64,000 nt of DNA, taken from contig NZ_CP073239.1 in the NCBI RefSeq assembly GCF_009670965.2, positions 372,001 through 436,000 on the forward strand, in the 5' to 3' direction. Of this stretch, positions 9,347-19,049 are shown one piece after another. Each line of letters begins with the position of its first letter. The first letter of the stretch is position 1. The notes beneath the pieces are model-generated. The model saw only the letters and a program-made list of their open reading frames with translations, had not been told where the DNA came from and searched no databases. The translations under genes were made by a program, and so were the position numbers. This stretch comes from Riemerella anatipestifer. Lineage in GTDB: Bacteria; Bacteroidota; Bacteroidia; Flavobacteriales; Weeksellaceae.

Positions 9347-10600
9347 TTATTTGAGCTTTGACAAAGCTCCTTCTAATACAGGTAACATATTTTTAATATC
9401 TTCTAAAGAACAGCCACCTACTGAAGCTCTAAACCAAGGTGTTTCTCTAGAATTACCAAATGCCGAAAATGGCACTAACGCCATACCCGCCTCTCGGATA
9501 AGATAAAACACAACATCAGTGGTATCCTTCAACACCTCTCCATCTGGAGTAGTCTTACCTACATAATCCATCTTAATGGTAAGATACAATGCACCCATAG
9601 GCTCTACACTATCTACCGCAAAACCTTTGTTTTTAAGCTCTTGAATACCTTGATGTAATGTATTTAAGCTCAGCTGTATTCTTCCTTTAAAATCATTTAC
9701 ATAAGCATCTACCTCATCTGTTTTAGATAAGAATTTAGCTGTAGCTTCTTGCTCTGGCTTCGGTGCCCACGCTCCAATATGCGTTAAAAAAGCTTTCATC
9801 TTATTGATGATTACCGAAGGACCAAAGCCCCAACCCACTCTTACTCCTGTAGCTGCAAAACATTTAGACGAACCATCTATAAATATGGTATAATCTTTCA
9901 TTTCTGGTACTAAACTCACAGGGTTGAAATGCTCATGACCAAAAAATAACATAGCGTAAATTTGGTCATACATCAAATAGAGCGGTTTTTCATTTTCGCC
10001 TCTTCTTTTATTTTCAGCAACTACCATCTCGCAGATTTCTCTCAGTTGTTGTTCGGTAAACATAGTTCCCGTGGGGTTTGAAGGAGAACAAAGAGCCAAT
10101 AATACTGCTCCTTCCAAATGAGGTTTTAATTCTTCTGCAGTAGGTAAAAAGTTATTTTCTTTTTTAGTTTCTATTTCTACTTTTTCTGCGGAAGTAAGAT
10201 AGGCATAGTGATTATTATTCCAAGAAGGAAGAGGATAAACTACTTTATCACCTGCATCTACAACACTCATATATGCCGCATAAATAAGCGGACGAGAGCC
10301 TCCTGCTACTAATATTTCCTCTGGTGAATAATCTAACTGATAACGCTTCTTTAAATCCGAAGATACACTTTCCCTAAGGCTTAACAAACCATTAGCTGGA
10401 GGATAATTGGTTAAATTATTTTCGTAAGCCTTTTGTATTTCTTCTTTTAGAATAGAAGGTATAGGATAAATATTAGCATTTAAATCCCCTATGGTAAGAT
10501 TAGCTATCTGAGCACCTTTAGCCTTAAGCTCATTAACTTCGTTTCCTATTTTTACTATTTCTGAGCCTACTAGATTAGCTGCTAAACGAGATACTTTCAT
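9347..10600 (-). CDS. class I/II PLP-dependent aminotransferase
   Basis: 417 aa. Fold-type I aminotransferase: an N-terminal substrate segment (NLTIGDLNANIYPIP), LCSPSNPTGTMF with the conserved Asn-Pro-x-Gly, YDQIYAML with the Asp/Tyr that contact PLP, and DGSSKCFAATGVRVGWGFGP with the Schiff-base Lys in SSK. The closest activity by motif is aspartate or aromatic aminotransferase, but substrate cannot be set from sequence alone. It lies 7 bp upstream of the SH3b gene and 49 bp downstream of the phosphohexomutase. Confidence 0.93.
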   Translation of the reverse strand: MKVSRLAANLVGSEIVKIGNEVNELKAKGAQIANLTIGDLNANIYPIPSILKEEIQKAYENNLTNYPPANGLLSLRESVSSDLKKRYQLDYSPEEILVAGGSRPLIYAAYMSVVDAGDKVVYPLPSWNNNHYAYLTSAEKVEIETKKENNFLPTAEELKPHLEGAVLLALCSPSNPTGTMFTEQQLREICEMVVAENKRRGENEKPLYLMYDQIYAMLFFGHEHFNPVSLVPEMKDYTIFIDGSSKCFAATGVRVGWGFGPSVIINKMKAFLTHIGAWAPKPEQEATAKFLSKTDEVDAYVNDFKGRIQLSLNTLHQGIQELKNKGFAVDSVEPMGALYLTIKMDYVGKTTPDGEVLKDTTDVVFYLIREAGMALVPFSAFGNSRETPWFRASVGGCSLEDIKNMLPVLEGALSKLK

Positions 10601-10649
10601 AAGAATTCTTGTATATATAGTGTTATTATTTATACCTTAATTTGATAGT

Positions 10650-12371
10650 TTATGCTAGACCTAAATCTTTTTTGATAACTTCTATTTTCGCATTGAGAGT
10701 TTCTATCTTGGATTTAAAATCTTTTTCTGACTCTATTTTGTCTAATGCACTAAAATAGAATTTAATTTTAGGCTCTGTTCCCGAAGGTCTTATCGCTACC
10801 TTTGTACCATCTTCTGTGTAGTAAATAAGCACATTAGACTTAGGAATATCCGTCATTGGTTGTTTTTCGTTTTTGTTCAAATCCCAAGCGGTTTGCTCCT
10901 GATAATCTTTAACCAAAACCACTTTAGAACCTGCCAACGAGGTTACAGGGTTATTTCTAAAATCCGTCATCATTTTTTTGATTTGCTCTGCACCTTCTTT
11001 ACCCTTTTTCACCACATTTACAAGCGCCTCTTGATAAAGACCTAATCTTTGGTAGATTTCTATCATATACTGATACATCGTTTTACCTTGAGCCTTGCAC
11101 CAAGCTGCTATTTCACAAGCCAATAGTATAGAACCACAAGAGTCTTTATCTCTCACAAAATCTCCTGTCATAAAGCCAAAACTTTCCTCTCCTCCACAAA
11201 TAAATTTCTGCTTACCTTCTACCTCTCTTATCATTTTACCTATCCATTTAAAGCCTGTAAGCCCTACCTTACATTCAACTCCATAGGATTTTGCCAAATC
11301 AAAAAATACATCAGAAGTTACAATAGTAGAACCTATAAATTCTGTCCCCGTAATACGACCTTGCTTTTGCCATTGAGACAAAATATAATCCGTAAGAATC
11401 ATATTGGTCTGATTTCCATTGAGGAGTTGCATTTCTCCATCTAGATTTCTTACCGCTATCCCTAATCGGTCTCCGTCTGGATCTGTACCTATTACAATAT
11501 CTGCATTAGTAACCTTTGCTAAATCCATTGCCATAGTTAATGCTGCTGGCTCTTCAGGATTTGGACTTTCTACCGTAGGGAAGTTCCCGCTAGGAATCAT
11601 TTGTTCTTTTACTAAATCTACCTTAGTAAAACCAGCCTTTGCTAAAGCCTGTGGAATGGCAGTGTAAGTAGTCCCATGAATAGAGGTAAATACAATATTA
11701 AGATTATCATACCCCAACTTATCTTCTTGATAAAGAGAGTTCTCTATACATGTTCTTATATAAACTTCATCTTGCTCCTCTCCTACCCATTCTATAAGGC
11801 TATCATTACCATTAAAGTTGATGTCTTCATATTTAGTATTAAGTACTTCATTGATGATTTCTGCATCATTAGGTGGTACTATCTGAGCTCCATCGTTCCA
11901 ATATACTTTATACCCATTGTACTCTGGTGGATTGTGTGAAGCGGTAAGCACAATACCTGCATTACATTTTTTATCTCTCACCGTAAACGAAAGCTCTGGT
12001 GTAGGGCGGTGTTCTTTAAACAACAATACTTTAATCCCATTAGCAGTAAGTACATCTGCTACTATTTTACCAAATTCTTTAGAGTTATTTCTTACATCAT
12101 ACGCTATGGCTACCTTTATCTCTTGGTTAGGGAACTGCTGATGCAAATAGTTAGCAAGACCTTGCGTTGCTTGTCCTAAAGTATATTTATTAAGTCTGTT
12201 GGTTCCAACGCCCATAATCCCACGCATTCCACCTGTACCAAACTCCAAGTTTTTATAAAATGCATCTTCTAACTCTGGTGAGTTAGTATCTATCAATTGT
12301 TTTACAGTCTGTCTAGTTTCTTCATCAAATGCCTCTGTAAGCCAAAGTTTAGCTTTATCCACTGTATTCAT
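10650..12371 (-). CDS. pgm: phosphoglucomutase/phosphomannomutase
   Basis: 573 aa, the usual size of the long bacterial phospho-sugar mutases. It moves the phosphate between C1 and C6 of glucose or mannose phosphates. Motifs in order: catalytic Ser145 in TASHNPPEYNGYK, metal-binding DPDGD at 297-301, sugar-binding GGEESFGFM, and the phosphate-binding loop RPSGTEPKIKFYFS near the C-terminus. Which sugar is preferred is not clear; length and motif 3 (GEESFG) fit the PGM2/YhxB-type group. Its product could feed the kdsB and glycosyltransferase genes of the same run. Confidence 0.94.
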   Translation of the reverse strand: MNTVDKAKLWLTEAFDEETRQTVKQLIDTNSPELEDAFYKNLEFGTGGMRGIMGVGTNRLNKYTLGQATQGLANYLHQQFPNQEIKVAIAYDVRNNSKEFGKIVADVLTANGIKVLLFKEHRPTPELSFTVRDKKCNAGIVLTASHNPPEYNGYKVYWNDGAQIVPPNDAEIINEVLNTKYEDINFNGNDSLIEWVGEEQDEVYIRTCIENSLYQEDKLGYDNLNIVFTSIHGTTYTAIPQALAKAGFTKVDLVKEQMIPSGNFPTVESPNPEEPAALTMAMDLAKVTNADIVIGTDPDGDRLGIAVRNLDGEMQLLNGNQTNMILTDYILSQWQKQGRITGTEFIGSTIVTSDVFFDLAKSYGVECKVGLTGFKWIGKMIREVEGKQKFICGGEESFGFMTGDFVRDKDSCGSILLACEIAAWCKAQGKTMYQYMIEIYQRLGLYQEALVNVVKKGKEGAEQIKKMMTDFRNNPVTSLAGSKVVLVKDYQEQTAWDLNKNEKQPMTDIPKSNVLIYYTEDGTKVAIRPSGTEPKIKFYFSALDKIESEKDFKSKIETLNAKIEVIKKDLGLA

Positions 12372-12394
12372 ATCTTTATATTTTTATGTTAAAA

Positions 12395-13108
12395 TTAAGG
12401 TTTTTCTTTATTTTCTACTTTTGTGTCTTTATCTATTTTGAGCTTTCTTATTGGATTTCCGTAATAGACCAACTTAGCTGTATTTTCTACCTTTCCAGAA
12501 ATTTCTTCTTTAGTATTGATTTCTGCATAGTTCCCATTTTTAGACTGAATATCAAAATAATCTACCGTCCAATAAGGAGCTATAATACTCGCTGTATCCG
12601 AGATTTTAAGCACAGCCTCTTTAGTAACGCCTGAAAAATTAGCTCTTGATTTCTCCGTCATTTGCACTTCTGCTTTAGAAGCCTTTATTGCACCTATAAA
12701 TTTCCCCTGATTCTTTAGATTGATTTTCAAAGTAGGCGTTTTAATATCTCCAGAAACATTCATTTCCACAGAGTCAGAAATACTTATCTGTTTCAATGGT
12801 GTTTTGGAGTAAACCGTTACTGTGTAAAAATCTACATTTCCAGTAGGTCTTTTCTCAATGATTTTGAGTGTACTGTCTTCAACTTTAATTTTTAAATTGC
12901 TAATAAGATTAGGATAAGTTTCTACATTAACAAAGTTCTCCTCTCCTTGAGTGAAAAACAACCTGTATTTACCTTCTAGCTCAAGTTTATTAAATACTTC
13001 CAAAGGAGTGTCTTCAGATTTTATCTCACCTTCTGGAGTTACCTTTCCACAAGAACTCCATAAGAATACTGATACCAAAAGATAAATATAATGTTTCATC
13101 TTACTCAC
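12395..13108 (-). CDS. GIN-domain (DUF2807) lipoprotein
   Basis: 237 aa. Lipobox at WSSC (Cys20 counting from the first Met; a second Met at residue 4 is an alternative start). The rest is a strand-rich right-handed beta-helix-like domain of the DUF2807 type, formerly called putative auto-transporter adhesin head: PLEVFNKLELEGKYRLFFTQ, NVETYPNLISNLKIKVED, then repeated strands to the end. Function in Bacteroidota is unknown. Only 2 bp separate it from the glycosyltransferase upstream, so they are surely co-transcribed. Confidence 0.85.
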   Translation of the reverse strand: MSKMKHYIYLLVSVFLWSSCGKVTPEGEIKSEDTPLEVFNKLELEGKYRLFFTQGEENFVNVETYPNLISNLKIKVEDSTLKIIEKRPTGNVDFYTVTVYSKTPLKQISISDSVEMNVSGDIKTPTLKINLKNQGKFIGAIKASKAEVQMTEKSRANFSGVTKEAVLKISDTASIIAPYWTVDYFDIQSKNGNYAEINTKEEISGKVENTAKLVYYGNPIRKLKIDKDTKVENKEKP

Positions 13109-13110
13109 AA

Positions 13111-14061
13111 TTAAATAATTTCTTCTATGTGATAATTTTTATGTTCTCTATTAGTCCTGATAATCAGTTCTCCTAAAAAACCTGCTATAAAGAGTAAAGT
13201 CCCCATTATCATCATCGTTAAAGCTATATAAAACCAAGGATTATCAGCTATTAAATGCCCATAAACACCTTTGGAGATATCTATTAGTTTAGACACACCT
13301 AGCCAAAGGGACGATAAAAAACCAATAACAAACATCAGTGTGCCTACCGCTCCAAAGAAATGCATTGGTCTGCCTCCAAATCTACTTACAAACCAAAGTG
13401 TTACCAAATCTAAGAAGCCTCTTATAAATCGTTCTGTACCAAATTTTGAACTTCCGTAAGGTCTTGCCTGATGTTGTACTTCTTTCTCTGTAATTTTCCT
13501 AAAACCTGCATTGGCTGCCAATACAGGGATATATCTGTGCATATCTCCATATACATCTATGGATTTCACCACTTGCTTTCGGTACGCTTTAAGTCCACAG
13601 TTAAAATCGTGTAGAAACACTCCTGAAACCTTTCTCGCTGCTGCATTGAATAGTTTAGATGGAATATTTTTAGTCATTACATTATCGTAGCGTTTCTTTT
13701 TCCAGCCGCTCACAATATCATAACCTTCATTAACCACTTTATGATATAAAGCTGGTATCTCTTCTGGAAAATCTTGTAAATCCGCATCCATAGTAATTAC
13801 CACTTCTCCCTTCACCCTCGCGAAAGCCGCATGAAGTGCTTGGGATTTCCCATAGTTTCTAGAAAATTTAATCCCTTGTATATTAGGATTTCTATTTTTA
13901 AGAAACATTATTGTCCCCCAAGAGCTATCAGTACTCCCATCGTCCACAAACCAAATTTCGTAAGATAAACCAGCCTCACTGCAGACATTTTCTATCCTAT
14001 TATAAAGTTCTTCTAAAGATTGTTCCTCATTAAGAAGAGGTATGACAATAGATAAATCCAT
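13111..14061 (-). CDS. family 2 glycosyltransferase with two membrane helices
   Basis: 316 aa. GT-A fold at residues 1-230: DLSIVIPLLNEEQSLEELY, VDDGSTDSSW at 39-48, and the metal/nucleotide-sugar motif DADLQD at 92-97. Two C-terminal transmembrane helices lie near 240-262 and 283-305. This is the DPM1/GtrB/ArnC arrangement, in which a sugar is put on polyprenyl phosphate at the cytoplasmic face. The sugar is unknown. Neighbouring DUF4199 and GIN-domain genes are often found with this type of glycosyltransferase in flavobacteria (recollection, not checked). Confidence 0.93.
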   Translation of the reverse strand: MDLSIVIPLLNEEQSLEELYNRIENVCSEAGLSYEIWFVDDGSTDSSWGTIMFLKNRNPNIQGIKFSRNYGKSQALHAAFARVKGEVVITMDADLQDFPEEIPALYHKVVNEGYDIVSGWKKKRYDNVMTKNIPSKLFNAAARKVSGVFLHDFNCGLKAYRKQVVKSIDVYGDMHRYIPVLAANAGFRKITEKEVQHQARPYGSSKFGTERFIRGFLDLVTLWFVSRFGGRPMHFFGAVGTLMFVIGFLSSLWLGVSKLIDISKGVYGHLIADNPWFYIALTMMIMGTLLFIAGFLGELIIRTNREHKNYHIEEII

Positions 14062-14078
14062 TTTTTCTAAAAAATAAG

Positions 14079-14660
14079 TTAATAAACCGTTTTGCTTCTA
14101 AAGAAACTTCCAAAGAAAACAGACAATATCAAAAAGAAAGCACAATATCCTGCAAATACCAAAGAAAAATGATATAAAGAAAACATATCTTCCTTTTTCT
14201 TCACTTTCTCTTCAATTCGTTTTTTGCCTTCTTCATATTTTTGTTCTAGCTCTTTTGCTTCTTCTGTATTGGGTTTGGTAATTTGTTTCGCTTTAGTATA
14301 TTCTTCTTCCAAAGAAGCCCTAAAACTTTCTATATATTGATGATTTAAAAGCGATTTAACATCTTTATCAACATAACTGATAAACACAAAGATACTGGAA
14401 ATAGATAAAAATCCCGCCAAAAACATCGGTGCAAATGCTTTTCCAAAAGCCTCCTTAAAGGTAAGCCTAACTTTTTCTTTTTTGTAAGAATAAACAGAAA
14501 TAAACGCCCCAATACCAAAAATAAGAGGCAGAATGAAAGAATTAGCTATCATCGTAGTGCGAAAATAATTAACATCCATAAAGAAAAAATACACCACAAA
14601 AAACACCAACAGGATTGCCCCACTCATCGCTAATCCGTTATTGATTGTACTTTTACCCAT
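14079..14660 (-). CDS. DUF4199 membrane protein
   Basis: 193 aa. Four hydrophobic helices (about 12-30, 38-58, 76-95 and 165-187) with a long charged, coiled-coil-like loop between the third and fourth (EEYTKAKQ to KKKED, about 117-158). This layout and the segment RLTFKEAFGKAF match DUF4199, a family of unknown function in Bacteroidota. It is the first gene of the nine-gene minus-strand run. Confidence 0.85.
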   Translation of the reverse strand: MGKSTINNGLAMSGAILLVFFVVYFFFMDVNYFRTTMIANSFILPLIFGIGAFISVYSYKKEKVRLTFKEAFGKAFAPMFLAGFLSISSIFVFISYVDKDVKSLLNHQYIESFRASLEEEYTKAKQITKPNTEEAKELEQKYEEGKKRIEEKVKKKEDMFSLYHFSLVFAGYCAFFLILSVFFGSFFRSKTVY

Positions 14661-14781
14661 CTATCACTTAGTTTAAATTACAATTTTGAACTGGTAAAAT
14701 TACGGATTATTTTTGAGAAATTTTCGCTTATTCTCTTGCATTTCTAATTTAACTAGATAAGTCTTCTTCTAAATATTTCTC

Positions 14782-14789
14782 TATCTTTG
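14782..14789 (+). promoter_or_regulatory. -7 element for RNase P RNA
   Basis: TATCTTTG is an exact TAnnTTTG element and ends 6 bp before the first base of the terminal P1 stem of the RNA, which is the right spacing for a transcription start at that base. Confidence 0.75.
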
Positions 14790-14795
14790 CAGACA

Positions 14796-15116
14796 ATAAC
14801 AAAGGCGGCTTGTTGCTTTGTTTTTTTCTTACGATTAAACAAAGAGGAAAGTCCGGACACCATAGGGCAGCATAGCGGCTAACCGCCGTCCACAGCGATG
14901 TGAGGACTAGTGCAACAGAAAGCAAGTACAGTACGGCTGTAGTGAAATCAGGTAAACTCTATGCGGTGCAATGCTAAGTATATCGGCAACTAAGGGTAGC
15001 TCGTCCAATGCCGAGGGGTAAGCAGCTAAAGCTTAATAGCAATATTAAGCATAGATAAATAACAGGCGTTCTTAAATTTGTTTAGAATACAGAATCCGGC
15101 TTATAGCCTTTGTTAT
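14796..15116 (+). ncRNA. rnpB: RNase P RNA (bacterial type A)
   Basis: About 321 nt. The hallmark 5' conserved region GAGGAAAGTCCGGACACCAT is at 14850-14870, and the 3' conserved ACAGAATCCGGCTTATAG is at 15089-15106, which together build the P4 pseudoknot core. The ends pair as P1: 14796-14806 is the exact reverse complement of 15106-15116. Internal hallmarks include the stem-loop with AACCGCC and the ACAGAAA element near 14915. The RNA cleaves tRNA 5' leaders together with RnpA. It is preceded by a good -7 element and followed by a terminator. The boundaries are set by the P1 pairing. Confidence 0.96.
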
Positions 15117-15127
15117 TTTTTCAAAAC

Positions 15128-15159
15128 AAAAATCCGCCTTCGTAAAAAAGCGGATTTTT
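15128..15159. terminator. bidirectional terminator after rnpB
   Basis: AAAAATCCGC pairs with GCGGATTTTT across a 12-nt loop and is followed by T on both strands. It ends rnpB on the plus strand and the DUF1573 gene on the minus strand. Confidence 0.88.
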
Positions 15160-15185
15160 TTAATTTATTTTGATACTAAATATTT

Positions 15186-15557
15186 CTATTTACTTGTTTC
15201 CACAACTTCTCCCTGAATCCAAATAACACTTCTGTTAGCTTTAGGGTCGTTAGAGAAAACTTCTATAAGTTTCTTGAATGGGTTTACCAAATTGGTATTA
15301 TAACCTACTTTAATTTTAGAAGTTTTACCTGGTAAAATAGGCGTTTTGTCCCATTCTGGAGTTGTACATCCACAAGATGCCTTTACATTACTAATTACCA
15401 AAGGCTTGTCACCTGTATTAGTTACTGTAAAATAACGGTGTCCTTCTGACCCTTTTTCTACTTTACCATAATCTACTGTTGTTTTATCGAAGCTAATAGT
15501 TTGGGCAGAAGCCACAAAACCTACCACTAAAACTAGCCCTGTTAAAATCTTTTTCAT
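15186..15557 (-). CDS. exported DUF1573 protein
   Basis: 123 aa from the ATG at 15557; an upstream ATG nine codons earlier is less likely because MKKILTGLVLVVGFVASAQ is a complete signal peptide. The body is one DUF1573 domain, an Ig-like (ASPM/SPD-2/Hydin-type) beta-sandwich: SFDKTTVDYGKVEKGSEG, VTNTGDKPLVISNVKASCGCTTPEW, and a C-terminal EVFSNDP segment. The two Cys in SCGCT are typical of the family. Function is unknown. A -7-like element lies 25 bp upstream. Confidence 0.92.
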   Translation of the reverse strand: MKKILTGLVLVVGFVASAQTISFDKTTVDYGKVEKGSEGHRYFTVTNTGDKPLVISNVKASCGCTTPEWDKTPILPGKTSKIKVGYNTNLVNPFKKLIEVFSNDPKANRSVIWIQGEVVETSK

Positions 15558-15581
15558 AATTCTTATACTTTTAAAGTTATG

Positions 15582-15589
15582 CAAAGTTA
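15582..15589 (-). promoter_or_regulatory. -7 element for the DUF1573 gene
   Basis: On the minus strand the bases read TAACTTTG, an exact TAnnTTTG match, 25 bp upstream of the preferred ATG at 15557. It lies upstream of and overlaps only the last codon-frame region of the longer ORF, which supports the shorter start. Confidence 0.5.
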
Positions 15590-15719
15590 AAATTATTTTT
15601 CAACTTTGGTTATTTTCCATTCTTAATTGCAAATTACACGCCAAACTGAAATTTATTTTCCGACAATTTTCTCCATACAAATTTGTATCAAAAAGTTAGC
15701 TTCCTTATTATCTTTATCT

Positions 15720-15727
15720 TATTTTTG
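15720..15727 (+). promoter_or_regulatory. -7 element for valS
   Basis: TATTTTTG matches TAnnTTTG, 40 bp upstream of the valS ATG. No convincing -33 TTTG is at the usual spacing. Confidence 0.45.
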
Positions 15728-15767
15728 CAGAATAAAGTAAAAATAACGATTATAAATAGACTAAAAT

Positions 15768-18386
15768 ATGCAGATTTCAGAGAAATATACCCCTTCTTCT
15801 ACCGAACAAAAATGGTACAACTACTGGTTAGAAAACAAATATTTTCATTCTGAACCTAATCATAAACCACCCTATACCATTGTCATTCCACCGCCTAATG
15901 TAACGGGGATTTTGCATATGGGACATATGCTAAATAATACCATTCAAGATGTGTTGATTAGACGAGCAAGAATGAGAGGCTACAATGCTTGTTGGGTACC
16001 AGGAACCGACCACGCCTCTATTGCTACAGAAGCGAAGGTCGTGGCTAAACTTAAAGCAGAAGGCATTAACAAATCGGATATTTCTCGTGAAGAATTCCTA
16101 AAGCACGCTTGGGAATGGACGCATAAATATGGTGGAACAATTTTAGAACAACTAAAAAAATTAGGCTGTTCTTGCGACTGGGATAGAACTCGCTTTACGA
16201 TGGAGGATAAACTCTCCGAGCAAGTGATAAAATCTTTTGTAGATTTATATAACAAAGGGCTTATCTACAGAGGTTACCGTATGGTTAACTGGGACCCAGA
16301 AGCCAAAACCAACATTTCCGATGAGGAAGTTATCTTTAAAGAGCAAAACGGAAAACTGTATCACTTAAAATATCAGATTGAGGGAACACAAGATTTTCTT
16401 ACCGTGGCTACCACGCGTCCTGAAACTATTTTCGGTGATGTGGCCGTATGCGTAAACCCTAACGACGAACGCTACCAAAAACTTATCGGCAAGACCGTTA
16501 TCGTGCCTATCGTTAATCGTGCAGTGCCAATTATTGCCGATGAATATGTAGATATTGAATTCGGAACAGGAACTTTAAAAATAACGCCTGCCCACGATGT
16601 TAATGATTACGAAATTGGTCAAAAACATCAACTTCAAATCATTGATGCTATTGATGATGATGGTAAACTAAATCATCACGGAATGCACTACGAAGGAAAA
16701 GACCGTTTCGTAGTTCGTAAAGAAATTGCAAAAGAGTTGGACGAGAAAGGGCTTCTCGCCAAGGCGGAAGACTATGTAAACAAGGTAGGAACTTCCGAAA
16801 GAACAGGAGCGGTGATAGAGCCTAAAATCTCTCAACAATGGTTCTTAAAAATGTCCGAAATTGCAAAACCAGCTTTAGAGGTGGTAATGAACGACGAGAT
16901 TAAATTCTATCCTGATAAATTTAAAAACACCTACAAATATTGGATGGAAAACATCCGAGACTGGAATATCTCTCGTCAGCTTTGGTGGGGGCAACAAATC
17001 CCTGCCTATTACTACGGAGAAGGCGAAAACGATTTTGTAGTGGCGGAAAACGCTGAAAAAGCATTGGAATTAGCAAAAGAAAAGTCTCAAAATCCAAATC
17101 TAAGCCTTACCGACTTAAAACAAGACGAAGACGCTTTAGACACTTGGTTCTCTTCTTGGTTATGGCCAATGTCTGTATTTGACGGATTATTAGACCCTAA
17201 CAGTGAAGAAATCAACTATTATTATCCTACTACCGACCTCGTTACAGGTCCAGACATCATTTTCTTTTGGGTAGCCAGAATGATTATGGCAGGATTGGAA
17301 TGGAGAGGTAAAGTTCCTTTCAAAAATGTGTATTTCACAGGGATTGTAAGAGATAAACAAAGACGCAAAATGTCTAAATCTTTAGGCAATTCACCTGACC
17401 CAATAGAGCTCATTGATAAATACGGTGCAGATAGCGTAAGAGTGGGAATTCTGTTAAGTTCTGCGGCTGGAAATGACCTTTTGTTTGATGAAGACTTAAT
17501 GCTACAAGGGCGAAATTTCGCTACTAAAATATGGAACGCTTTCCGTCTAGTACAAGGATGGAAACAAGAAAATAAACCTGCTGGTGCGGTTGAAAACCAA
17601 ACGATAGAATGGTTTGGGCATCTATTGGATAAAACCGTAAAAGAGATTAACGAGCAGTTTGAAAAATTCAGAATATCAGACGCCTTACATCTTATTTATA
17701 AATTAATTTGGGACGATTTCTGTTCTTGGTATTTGGAAGCCATTAAACCAAATTACGGCGAGGGTATTTCTAAGGAAATTTACGACAAAACCATTGCTTA
17801 TTTTGAGGAGTTGATGAAATTGCTCCACCCTTTTATGCCTTTCTTAACCGAGGAGCTTTGGCAAAATATTATCTCAAGAAATACAGACGAAGCCCTCATT
17901 ATCGCTCAACAAAGAGAGGCATCAGAATTTGATGTAAATATTATCAACCAATTTGATATTGCTAAAGAGTGGATTTCTGGTGTGAGAAATTACAGACAAA
18001 GCAAAGGTATTTCTCCTAAAGAAACCGTAGAACTCTACACCAATGCCTCTGAAAATAGCAACGAAGCACTCATAAAGAAACTGGCTAATGTTTCAAATAT
18101 TTATTTCAATGAAAAAACAGACAAACCAAGTTTCTCTTTCTTAGTGGGTTCTACAGAACTTTCTATACCACTTAGCGAAACGCTTGATTTGGAAGAAGAG
18201 AAAAAGAAAACAGAGGAGGAACTCTCTTACCTTAAAGGCTTTTTAGCTTCGGTTGAGAAAAAGCTAAGCAACGAAAAATTCGTTAGTGGAGCTCCTGAAA
18301 AAGTGGTAGAAATGGAACGAAAAAAACAAAAAGATGCTCAAGACAAAATAGCTCTTTTAGAAGAAAAATTAAAAACACTGGGATAA
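15768..18386 (+). CDS. valS: valyl-tRNA synthetase
   Basis: 872 aa, class Ia synthetase charging tRNA-Val. The HIGH-type motif is HMGH at residues 50-53, in the context [14 protein letters not shown] typical of ValRS. The editing domain (CP1) is in the middle, with [13 protein letters not shown] and [24 protein letters not shown] is at about 534-538. The anticodon-binding helical domain and a C-terminal coiled coil ([17 protein letters not shown] region, last 60 residues), which contacts tRNA, complete the enzyme. It heads a plus-strand run with the DUF4241, kinase and LuxE-like genes. Confidence 0.98.
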   Translation: MQISEKYTPSSTEQKWYNYWLENKYFHSEPNHKPPYTIVIPPPNVTGILHMGHMLNNTIQDVLIRRARMRGYNACWVPGTDHASIATEAKVVAKLKAEGINKSDISREEFLKHAWEWTHKYGGTILEQLKKLGCSCDWDRTRFTMEDKLSEQVIKSFVDLYNKGLIYRGYRMVNWDPEAKTNISDEEVIFKEQNGKLYHLKYQIEGTQDFLTVATTRPETIFGDVAVCVNPNDERYQKLIGKTVIVPIVNRAVPIIADEYVDIEFGTGTLKITPAHDVNDYEIGQKHQLQIIDAIDDDGKLNHHGMHYEGKDRFVVRKEIAKELDEKGLLAKAEDYVNKVGTSERTGAVIEPKISQQWFLKMSEIAKPALEVVMNDEIKFYPDKFKNTYKYWMENIRDWNISRQLWWGQQIPAYYYGEGENDFVVAENAEKALELAKEKSQNPNLSLTDLKQDEDALDTWFSSWLWPMSVFDGLLDPNSEEINYYYPTTDLVTGPDIIFFWVARMIMAGLEWRGKVPFKNVYFTGIVRDKQRRKMSKSLGNSPDPIELIDKYGADSVRVGILLSSAAGNDLLFDEDLMLQGRNFATKIWNAFRLVQGWKQENKPAGAVENQTIEWFGHLLDKTVKEINEQFEKFRISDALHLIYKLIWDDFCSWYLEAIKPNYGEGISKEIYDKTIAYFEELMKLLHPFMPFLTEELWQNIISRNTDEALIIAQQREASEFDVNIINQFDIAKEWISGVRNYRQSKGISPKETVELYTNASENSNEALIKKLANVSNIYFNEKTDKPSFSFLVGSTELSIPLSETLDLEEEKKKTEEELSYLKGFLASVEKKLSNEKFVSGAPEKVVEMERKKQKDAQDKIALLEEKLKTLG

Positions 18387-18392
18387 AAAATA

Positions 18393-19034
18393 ATGAATCA
18401 CATTAAAAACATCGCAAAACTATTTTCTAAGCCATTTGTAGAAAGTCCTCTGCTAGAAACTTTCAATGGCGGAATGATATACCTTTCCTCTGGAGAGCTA
18501 GTTGCTTGCGACCCACTTATCACCCCTGATAAAGAGCCGTTTAGTTTTACTTTCCCAAAAGGTGAATTCGCTGTTTTAATACATAAGGAACAGGCGAGTA
18601 ACTGCATCGCCTATGCGGAGATTGCATTCTCCGAGGAAACCGTTTCTAAATGGGAACTTGCCGTATGCAGTGGGCAAAATATTAAAGACTTAAAAGAAGA
18701 TGAAATCTTTGGTTTCCCAGTAGAAACAGGAATGGGCTGTCTTATGGATAAAGATACCCAAAAATACCTTAATCAATTAGAGTTAGAATTATTCCAAAAG
18801 AAAGGCGATGATTTTATGGGTATTTATGAAGAATTTTTCCACGCTCACTTTTTTGATGAAAACGGAGCTATAGACCAATTTGCATCTTTGATACCTAACG
18901 AGCAGCATAAGAATAATATTATTGCTTTTGAAACAGGCTACGGAGAAGGTTTCTATGCCTCGTATATAGGTTTTAATGAAAGCCATCAACCCGTAAAAAT
19001 TATTTCGGAATTTATAGAAATACAAGTTGATTAA
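18393..19034 (+). CDS. DUF4241 protein
   Basis: 213 aa, no signal peptide, presumably cytoplasmic. It resembles the DUF4241 family: GGMIYLSSGELVACDPLI near the start, VLIHKEQASNCIAYAEIAFS, a VETGMGCLMD segment and a terminal ETGYGEGFYASYIGFN. Several members are found in polymorphic-toxin immunity settings and others as ordinary orphan genes; nothing here suggests a toxin. It starts 7 bp after valS and ends 16 bp before the kinase gene. Confidence 0.85.
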   Translation: MNHIKNIAKLFSKPFVESPLLETFNGGMIYLSSGELVACDPLITPDKEPFSFTFPKGEFAVLIHKEQASNCIAYAEIAFSEETVSKWELAVCSGQNIKDLKEDEIFGFPVETGMGCLMDKDTQKYLNQLELELFQKKGDDFMGIYEEFFHAHFFDENGAIDQFASLIPNEQHKNNIIAFETGYGEGFYASYIGFNESHQPVKIISEFIEIQVD

Positions 19035-19049
19035 AAAATTACAACAAAT

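Noticed and set aside
18393..19034. DUF4241 protein as an immunity protein of a toxin system
   Set aside because: No toxin-like or secretion-type gene is adjacent; it sits in a housekeeping run after valS.
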